Assembly: GCA_964592645.1 (NCBI GenBank)
Contig: CAZQFV010000022.1
Location: 1 to 64,000 of the forward strand
DNA: 64,000 nt
Direction of reading: 5' to 3'
Origin: CAZQFV01 sp964592645
GTDB taxonomy: Bacteria; Chloroflexota; Chloroflexia; DTKN01
Part shown: piece by piece, positions 43,300 to 50,500 of the stretch
Numbering within the stretch: position 1 is the first letter of the stretch
Layout: each line of letters starts with the position of its first letter
The notes under the pieces: generated by a model
Database searches by the model: none
The model's input: only the letters and a program-made list of their open reading frames with translations
What the model was told of the DNA's origin: nothing
Program-made: the position numbers and the translations under genes

Positions 43300-44253
43300 C
43301 TAGGGGATGATCCCGCTGGGCAGGCCCCCTGGGGTGATGGGGTACGGGATCTCCCGCCCAATGGGCATACGATAGTTCCCGTTGGGATCGAGCAGGATCC
43401 AGGTGGTGATGCCTGTCGTGGCGTTCGGATCGTAGTTCGGATTGCGCTCGTCGTAGCGGCGCAGCATCATCTGGAAGGGCCAGCCCTGGTCGCGGGCAAA
43501 GCGCAGCACCTCGGCCTGCTGCCTGGTCACTTCCAGGATCAGGATGTAGCCGGTCGCCCGGCCGGCCGGCCCCGCCGTGGGCGTCACGTTGGGCGGGGCG
43601 GCCGACCCGGTCAACGTGATGATCTCCAGCACCCGCAGGTCCTCGATTACCGTCTTGACCGTCAGCAGGCTGAAGGGCTCTTCCGCGACCCAGGGGAACG
43701 GCCGCGGGATGAACTCGGTCCGGCCATCCGGGGACGTGTACTCGATCGCCGCCGGGAACTGCTGCGGCAGGTATTCTTCGACGACGCCGCTGAGGATGAC
43801 ATCCACATGGTCGTTGGTGGCCAGATGGCCGACCAACCCCGAGAGCAAATCGACCTCTAGGGCAAAGGCGCGCTTGCCCTGGGCGATCTTGTAGGCCAGC
43901 CCCGGCTCCCCCAGGTCCTTTTTGCTGATCGGCTTGTCGGCCAGCAGGTCCACCTGCGCCACCTTGCCCAGGACCTGTTGGGGGTCGCGCACCCACTCGT
44001 TGCCCTGGTAGAGGGTGCTTGTGGTAATCGAGGTGACCAAGAATTCGGTCGAGGAGATATAGGAGCCGGCGATCAGGAGCTTCACCGGCTTGACCACCGA
44101 TTTAGCCTCGGGGGTGGCCGTCGGCGGCACCCCGCCCAACAGGCTCGCTCCACCGGTTCCCTGGCCCAACAGGAGGTAAGCGACCGCCGCGATGATAATG
44201 ATCAACAGCAGGCCGAACAGCAAGACCACTCTTCCTGACCTCTTCTTCATCAT
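43300..44253 (-). CDS. cpaB: CpaB/RcpC-like Flp pilus assembly protein (SAF domain)
   Basis: A 317-residue protein anchored by one N-terminal helix (about 8-29). A Thr/Pro linker and a SAF-like beta-clip region (about 50-130) follow, with QVLGKVAQVDLLADKPISKK, then a CpaB-type domain with VDLLSGLVGHLATNDHVDVI and TVIEDLRVLEII. CpaB supports the secretin channel and pilus in the periplasm or outside. The rest of the tad genes lie about 18 kb away (21384-26051), so the system is split. The start at 44253 (ATGATG) has AAGGAGG upstream. The C-terminal 70 residues are Pro/Tyr/Asn-rich and less typical. Confidence 0.82.
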   Translation of the reverse strand: MMKKRSGRVVLLFGLLLIIIIAAVAYLLLGQGTGGASLLGGVPPTATPEAKSVVKPVKLLIAGSYISSTEFLVTSITTSTLYQGNEWVRDPQQVLGKVAQVDLLADKPISKKDLGEPGLAYKIAQGKRAFALEVDLLSGLVGHLATNDHVDVILSGVVEEYLPQQFPAAIEYTSPDGRTEFIPRPFPWVAEEPFSLLTVKTVIEDLRVLEIITLTGSAAPPNVTPTAGPAGRATGYILILEVTRQQAEVLRFARDQGWPFQMMLRRYDERNPNYDPNATTGITTWILLDPNGNYRMPIGREIPYPITPGGLPSGIIP

Positions 44254-44299
44254 GGCCTCCTTACATCCCAAGCAAGGTGCGCCGATGTGTCCTGTCGCC

Positions 44300-44328
44300 A
44301 TTATACTACAGAATCGCCTTTTGTGGAA
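44300..44328 (-). promoter_or_regulatory. Promoter of the cpaB-like gene
   Basis: On the minus strand: TTCCAC (44323-44328), 17-base spacer, perfect TATAAT (44300-44305), 47 bases upstream of the start. Confidence 0.6.
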
Positions 44329-44371
44329 GTGGAACTGTCCCCGCGAAGCAATTATACCAAAAAGATCGCTC

Positions 44372-44400
44372 TTGACAAGTGGTCGGAAATTCGTTATACT
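44372..44400 (+). promoter_or_regulatory. Promoter of the papain-type protease gene
   Basis: Perfect TTGACA (44372-44377), 17-base spacer, TATACT (44395-44400). The leader is about 150 bases; nothing else recognisable lies in 44411-44540. Confidence 0.85.
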
Positions 44401-44410
44401 ACCACTTGTC
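44374..44410 (+). promoter_or_regulatory. Operator-like inverted repeat around the -10 element
   Basis: GACAAGTGGT (44374-44383) and its exact reverse complement ACCACTTGTC (44401-44410). The left half covers the -35 end and the spacer start; the right half begins immediately after the -10 box and covers the expected transcription start. The half-site centres are 27 bases apart. Confidence 0.65.
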
Positions 44411-44555
44411 GGAATCCCATCCCACCCTGCAACTTCTGGATGACAGGCATTGTTTCCTCGGTTCAAGGAGGTCCGACTATGCCCCAATGCCCCCGTGTAG
44501 GCCATGCACGGAACTGTTGGCCGTCGGTTTCTTCCATGTGTAAGGAGTAAGCGTG

Positions 44556-47144
44556 ATGAAAAAGAAGCTGGCCCTCCTGATCGGTATCGTGATCCTGATC
44601 GTCCTAATGCTGGATGGGATTCCGGCGTTGGCCGCGCGACCTGCTGACCCCGTCGGGCCCGACGCCGTCAAGATCAGCGAGCAGGACGACGGCAGCACCG
44701 TCGAGTTGGGCGCCAACCAGATCCTCCTGCTCAACCTGGAGGGCAACCCCTCCACCGGCTATGGCTGGGGCGTGCAGCAGGTCAATGTGGACATCCTGGT
44801 CCGGGTCGGCGCGGATGAGTGGGTCCCCAACTCCAACCTGCTCGGCGCCCCGGCGACGCAGGTCCTGCGCTTTGCCGGCAGATCGGCTGGCGAGACCGAC
44901 CTCGTCCTGGCCTACCGCCGGCCCTGGGAGCAGGTTCCCCCGCTGCGCACCTTTACCCTGCATGTCAAGGTCACCGCCGCGTCGCCGGACATCACCGCCC
45001 TGTACGACGCCCCGGAGCCGGCCGCGCCGCCGGCTATCGACAGCGCGCCCTCGGCTTTGCCCACGTCCTATAACTGGTGCAGCCTGGGCAAGTGCACCGC
45101 CGTGCGCGACCAGGGCAACTGCGGCTCCTGCTGGACCTTTGGCACGGTAGGCCCCCTGGAGATGAACATCCTGATCAAGGACGGCCTGACCAAGGACCTG
45201 GCCGAGCAGTACCTGCTCTCCTGCAACACCGACGGCTGGTCCTGCAACGGCGGCTGGTGGGCGCACGACTATCACCAGTGGAAGATCCCCTCGGGCGAGC
45301 CCGACGCCGGCGCCGTCTACGAGGCCGATTTCCCATACGTCGCTTCCAAGGTCGCCTGCAACCCGCCGCACACCCACCACGAAAAGATCGCCTCCTGGGC
45401 CTATGTGACCAACGACTACAGCGTGCCCTCGGCCGACCTGATCAAGAACGCCATCTACAACTACGGCCCGGTTGCCGCGGCCGTCTGCGTCGGCACGGCC
45501 TTCCAGAACTACACGGGGGGCATCTTCCAGACCAACGAGTGCACCCAGGTGAACCATGCCATCGTCCTGGTCGGCTGGGATGATACCTACGGCTACTGGG
45601 TCCTGCGCAACTCCTGGGGCCCCTCCTGGGGCGAGAGCGGCTACATGCGCATCAAGTATGGCACCTCGTCCGTGGGCTATGCCGCTACCTATGTCAGCTA
45701 CAACGCCGCCGGCCCCACGCCGACCCCCGCCCCGCCGACCGTCACCCCCGTGCCGGGCCAGATCTTGCTCGTCGACGACGACGCCGGCAAGAGCTACCAG
45801 ACCTACTATGCCAACGCCATCGCCGCGGCCGGCTACACCTACGATACATGGACGGTGGCTACCCAGGGCAGCCCCACGCTGGCCAAGTTGCAGTCGTACA
45901 GCATCGTCGTCTGGCTCACGGGGAACGACTACTCCACGACCCTCACCAGCACCGACGAGTCGAACCTGGCGTCGTACCTCAACGGCGGGGGCAAGCTCTT
46001 TATCTCCGGACAGGACATCGGCTACGACATCCGCACCGATTCCTTCTACAGCACCTACCTGCACGCCACCTACAAGGTCGACGACACCAACACCACCTCT
46101 CTCACCGGGGCCGATTTCCTCTCCGGGGTGAGCATCGCCATCAGCGGCGGCGACGGGGCCAACAACCAGACCTACCCCAGCGAGATCGGGCTGGGCACGG
46201 GCGCCGTGGGCCTCTTCGACTACAGCGGCACGACCTACACCTGGGGCGGCCTATCCTACGCCGGCACCTACAAGGTGGTCTACTTCTCCTTCGGCTTCGA
46301 GGCCATCAGCACAGCCGCGACGCGCAACGCCGTCATGAGCAGCGTGCTGAACTGGCTGAAGGGCAGCACCCCCACCCCGACGCCGGTCCCGCCGACCTCG
46401 ACCCCGGTCCCGCCGACGGCGACCCGCACCAACACGCCGGTCCCGCCGACGGCGACCCGCACCAACACGCCGGTCCCGCCGACGGCGACCCGCACCAACA
46501 CGCCGGTCCCGCCGACCGCCACGCCCAGCGCCAACAGGATCTTGCTGGTCGATGACGACGCGAACAAGAGCTACCAGACCTACTATGCCAACGCGCTCAC
46601 GGCCAACGGCTACGGCTACGACACCTGGACGGTCTACACCCAGGGCAGCCCCACGCTGGCCAAGTTGCAGTCGTACAGCATCGTCGTCTGGCTCACGGGG
46701 AACGACTACTCCACGACCCTCACCAGCACCGACGAGTCGAACCTGGCGTCGTACCTCAACGGCGGGGGCAAGCTCTTTATCTCCGGGCAGGACATCGGCT
46801 ACGATATCCGCACCGATTCCTTCTACGGCACCTACCTGCACGCCACCTACAAGGTCGACGACACCAACGTCACGACCCTGACCGGGGCCGGCCTCTTGAG
46901 CGGCGTCACCCTCTACATCAGCGGCGGCGACGGCGCCAACAACCAGACCTACCCCAGCGAGATCGGGCTGGGCACGGGCGCCACCGGCATCGCCGATTAC
47001 ACCGGCACGACCTACACCTGGGGCGGCCTGTCCTACGCCGGCACCTACAAGGTGGTCTACTTCTCCTTCGGCTTCGAGGCGCTCAACAGCGCCACGCTGC
47101 GCAACACGGTCATGCAGAAGGTGATCACCTGGCTGGGCTATTGA
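44556..47144 (+). CDS. Secreted papain-type cysteine protease with N-terminal chagasin-like inhibitor domain and two C-terminal repeats
   Basis: An 862-residue exported protein with a signal peptide (about 1-27). Residues about 40-140 resemble the chagasin (I42) inhibitor family, with loop NPSTGYGW at 64-71 and RRPWE at 121-125. A C1A peptidase follows (about 168-390): QGNCGSCW with catalytic Cys192, VNHAIVLVGW with the His, and LRNSWGPSWGE with the Asn. The standard I29 propeptide of papains is absent. Two copies of a domain of about 201 residues starting ILLVDDD (about 403-603 and 662-862) are joined by a Thr/Pro linker of repeated TNTPVPPTATR. The domain recalls class I glutamine-amidotransferase-like folds without a visible catalytic triad. 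AAGGAG precedes the GTGATG start, and ATG 44556 is preferred. Confidence 0.92.
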   Translation: MKKKLALLIGIVILIVLMLDGIPALAARPADPVGPDAVKISEQDDGSTVELGANQILLLNLEGNPSTGYGWGVQQVNVDILVRVGADEWVPNSNLLGAPATQVLRFAGRSAGETDLVLAYRRPWEQVPPLRTFTLHVKVTAASPDITALYDAPEPAAPPAIDSAPSALPTSYNWCSLGKCTAVRDQGNCGSCWTFGTVGPLEMNILIKDGLTKDLAEQYLLSCNTDGWSCNGGWWAHDYHQWKIPSGEPDAGAVYEADFPYVASKVACNPPHTHHEKIASWAYVTNDYSVPSADLIKNAIYNYGPVAAAVCVGTAFQNYTGGIFQTNECTQVNHAIVLVGWDDTYGYWVLRNSWGPSWGESGYMRIKYGTSSVGYAATYVSYNAAGPTPTPAPPTVTPVPGQILLVDDDAGKSYQTYYANAIAAAGYTYDTWTVATQGSPTLAKLQSYSIVVWLTGNDYSTTLTSTDESNLASYLNGGGKLFISGQDIGYDIRTDSFYSTYLHATYKVDDTNTTSLTGADFLSGVSIAISGGDGANNQTYPSEIGLGTGAVGLFDYSGTTYTWGGLSYAGTYKVVYFSFGFEAISTAATRNAVMSSVLNWLKGSTPTPTPVPPTSTPVPPTATRTNTPVPPTATRTNTPVPPTATRTNTPVPPTATPSANRILLVDDDANKSYQTYYANALTANGYGYDTWTVYTQGSPTLAKLQSYSIVVWLTGNDYSTTLTSTDESNLASYLNGGGKLFISGQDIGYDIRTDSFYGTYLHATYKVDDTNVTTLTGAGLLSGVTLYISGGDGANNQTYPSEIGLGTGATGIADYTGTTYTWGGLSYAGTYKVVYFSFGFEALNSATLRNTVMQKVITWLGY
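45762..46364 (+). repeat. Copy 1 of intragenic 603-base tandem domain repeat
   Basis: It encodes the first ILLVDDD domain of the protease. It repeats at an offset of 777 bases. A core block (about 45861-46090) differs from copy 2 at only a few bases. Confidence 0.9.
46404..46535 (+). repeat. 33-base tandem repeats encoding a Thr/Pro linker
   Basis: Identical 33-base units at 46404-46436, 46437-46469 and 46470-46502, plus a diverged fourth unit. Each encodes 11 residues (PVPPTATRTNT). It is a flexible linker between the two repeated domains. Confidence 0.92.
46539..47141 (+). repeat. Copy 2 of intragenic 603-base tandem domain repeat
   Basis: It encodes the second ILLVDDD domain and ends at the stop codon of the protease gene. 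Confidence 0.9.
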
Positions 47145-47296
47145 CACGGCATCGCCGGTTTCCTGGCGATGAGGAAAGGGCTGGTCCGTAGATCGGCTTG
47201 CCCGGATACACGGCTACCCAACGGGGCAGCATCCCAGGACCGCGGCCCGAGCATCGTCAGGGAACCAAGCTGTAGGAGACACTGCCTGTACAACCA

Positions 47297-47329
47297 GGGG
47301 CCCGGCCGTCCGGCCGGGTCCCTGCTTTG
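47297..47329 (+). terminator. Terminator-like hairpin after the papain-type protease
   Basis: An 11-pair stem (47297-47307 with 47312-47322, including a G-T pair) and loop GTCC, followed by TGCTTTG. The U tract is weak. No gene is seen in 47145-47597. Confidence 0.55.
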
Positions 47330-47485
47330 ACCTGGCGGCTCGACCCAGGCGCGGTCGCGGGCCGGCCAGGGCCCCACCGTTGCCGACCGGTCCGCAGGAA
47401 GGAGGGCCCAAAGTCGCTTGGGTGTCCGGCGAGTGCCCCCAGCCGCAAAGGGCCAAGCTTCATGGAGATCGGGGCTTGCGCAGGG

Positions 47486-47569
47486 AGTTCTCCCTTGCCT
47501 GAAGGAAGGGGGAACTTGGGGCTTGTCCGGGGAGGTTCCCCCGTGCCAGAGGGCACGGGGGAACCTCCC
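47486..47569. repeat. Two tandem related hairpins in the intergenic region
   Basis: Hairpin one pairs 47486-47496 with 47506-47516. Hairpin two is a perfect 18-bp stem (47530-47547 with 47552-47569) with loop AGAG. Both are preceded by GGGGCTTG (47471 and 47518), so the unit looks duplicated and diverged. It may serve as the 3' end signal of the minus-strand gene that stops at 47598. Confidence 0.7.
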
Positions 47570-47597
47570 GGTTCATGCGGGGCGTTCCCTTATCCCT

Positions 47598-50500
47598 TTA
47601 GGGGAGGGGGACGGCGGGATAGATCCTCCCCACCATCGGCAGATAGAAGCGCCACAGGCCGGTGACGAGCGGCCCATGCGGGGTGCGCCTGCCGCTGTAG
47701 TCGACATCCTCCAGCGTATAGTAGTAGATCGCCCCGGCCCGGGCGGACGTGTCCAGGAAGGTGTAGCGATACCCCTGCTCCCCACCGGGGTCCTCGGAGG
47801 GGATGAGCTTCCCGTTCAGCCGTACCCCCACCTCGTCCAGGGAGACGCTGCGGTAGAGGTGGAAGCCCTGGTTGTTGTGTTCGGAGGCGGTCTCCCAGGT
47901 GACGAGGATGCCTTCGGCGGCCGGCCGGGCGGCGAAGGAGGTCAGTTTCACTGCCGTAGGGGCATACTCCTCCAGGGTAAAGTTGTCCACATCCCAGTAC
48001 CCGCCCGCCTCCTCCGGGCCGCCCAACGTGCCGCTTCCGTCGCTGCGCAGGACAAAGGCCAACACCACCACCCGGCCCTTGTAAGTGTCGGGGATCAGGA
48101 TCGTGCGGTCGGTCCAAAGCGACTGGGTGCCGTTGTAGGACGTTAGCTTCTGCCAGGTGTCGGCGGCGGCGTCGCGGATCCAAACCGTGGCATAGTCGCC
48201 GGAAGCGATGTCGAAACGTTCGGAGATGTTCATACGGATGGACATCCCCGAGTTATCGGGCAACAGGATGTAGGGCGAGTAGAACTGGTCCACCGAGTTC
48301 TTGGTGTATCCGACAAAGGCCCCTTGGGTCTGCAGGCGGTAGTAGTAAGGACCGGTGTTGCGCCAGGACCAGGCGCTCTCGCGGGCCACCTCCACTTCGT
48401 CTTCGTACCAGCCGACGCCGTACGTGCCGCCGTAGTTGGAGGCGTCGGTGTCGAAGCGGAAGCGCAGCCGGCTGGTGGTGGTGCCGGCAAAGGCGCTCAG
48501 GTCGATGTTGCCCTCGTAGTAGACCCACCAGCCGCTGTTGTAGTCGCCGCTGCGGGCGTCCTCGGTCGTCCAGCAGGCCCCCGCGCCGTCGGCGATGCTT
48601 TCCAGGTAGAGCCAGTCGTAGCCGCTCTCGGAACTGCCGCGGAAGTGGGTGTTGAAATAGGCCCAGGCTGAACCGCGCAGGTCCAGCCCGGAGGCCGGCG
48701 AGGCCATCTGGTAGTCGGCGTTGTCGGCATCGTAGAGGGCGTGGGCGCTTTCATCGCCGCTCCAGGCGTAGGTGTTGGAGCGCACCCACTTGCCGGAGGG
48801 GCTCACCGCCCAGCGGATGGGATCGGCCTCGAAGCAGTCCAGGCAGGCAAAGCCCTTCCTGGTCCAGTAGGGAGGATCGGAGGCAAAGTCCTGGGTGTAG
48901 GTCCCCGGCGAGCCGGAGAAGGTATCATGGGAGGTGGTGAAGCTCCAGACGGCGCTGTCGGTGGCGGAGGTCTGGTAGCCGTCGTCGGCGCGGACCTTCC
49001 AGTAGTAGGTCACGCCGGGATCGGTGTAGAAGGGCAGGGCCGTGGTCAGGGCGGCGGGGCCGCCGACCGTCACGGCCGGCGGATTGGTCGTGTCCACGAA
49101 CCACCAGTAGCGCACCGTGTCGCCGTCGGGGTCGGTGGCGGCGTTCCAGCGCAGGGCCGGGGCAAAGGCGGTGATGGTGGCCCCGTTGCTCGGCCAGGAG
49201 AGGGTGCCGATCACCGGCCGGTCGTTGATCGTGCCCAGGTAGATGTTGTTGCCCTGGCCGGCGCCGGAATCGCGGTTGTCCACCCAGAGGGCGATGGGGT
49301 GCTTGCCGTCGGCCGCGCCGCCGATGGGGTGGAAGGCCAGGCCGACGTAGTGAAAGCCGTTGACGGTGGTGTTGCCGCTGGTGTTCAGAGTGTAGGCCGA
49401 GCTCCAGCTCGCGCCGTTGTCGTCCGAGGTACGCAGCAGCGTCTGGTTGCCGCCGTTGATATAGGCCACGCGGACCCTGGCCCCATTGGCCGAGACGGCC
49501 GGGTAGGTCTGGTTGCCGTTGGCCGTATCCACGCCGACCTCGCCGGAGAAGGCGCTCCCATCGTTGGTCGAATAGCGAACGTAGATGTTGTCGTTCGCTG
49601 CCGGCCACCGCTGGTAAGCGACATAGTGGTATGAACCGCTGCCGTCGCCGTCGGCGTAAGAGGCGCCGGCCTGGTACACGCCGGTGTCTGTGGCGCAGTT
49701 TGCCCCAATAGCACCGTAGTACAGGTAGCGGGTAGCATTGTTGTAGTAGAAGGAACAGGATACGTTCGCCGTACCCACTTGCGTAGTGGGCCGCTCGATG
49801 GTGTAGCCCGTGGCGTAGAGGATTCCACCCGCCCAATTGGCGCCGCCGTCGAGCGACCAGACGGTCAGCAGGTCGGGCCGGCCGTCGTTCTCGTAGGGGA
49901 CCTGGAACTGGGCGTAGAAATCGTTGCCATCGCCGCCGGCGTCGGCATCGGTGCCGCCGGGGATGAGGGCATAGGTCGTATTCCAATAGGTAATGCTCCA
50001 GGTGGAGACGTCGCGCACGCAGTCGGAGGTGACCACGGCGGGGTACCAGCGCAGGCCGCTTCCCCCATTGAAGTAGAGCTCCATAGCGATGTAGAGCTGA
50101 CCGTTGCCGTCCACGGCGATGGTCGGCCGGCGGGCGCTCTCGGTGGTGGAGGCCACGACGTACCACAGGTCCCACGTCTGGCCGTTGTTGCGCGATTTGC
50201 CGGCCACGGTCGCGTAGCAGGTGCCCCCGCAGCCGCTGGCGTAGGGGTACTCAAAGGCCGCATAGAGGTTGCCCTGGTTATCGGCCACGCTTGTAACCCA
50301 GCCCGAACTGTTGGCCATGCCCTCGACCTTGATGTTGGGGATGGGGGCGACGGCTTCCGGCGCAGGCGCGGGAAGGGACACCGCTGTGGAGTCCGGCGTG
50401 GAGTTGGGCGATTGGCCCACTTTGATCTCTGTGGCCATAAGTCCGCTCGCCGGGGCCTCTTTGAGCACCGCGCGCCCCATCCGCACAGTGTTACCCGCCG

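Noticed and set aside
46404..46535. Regular 33-base repeats that look like a CRISPR array
   Set aside because: The units are directly adjacent without spacers and are translated in frame into a Thr/Pro linker of the protease.
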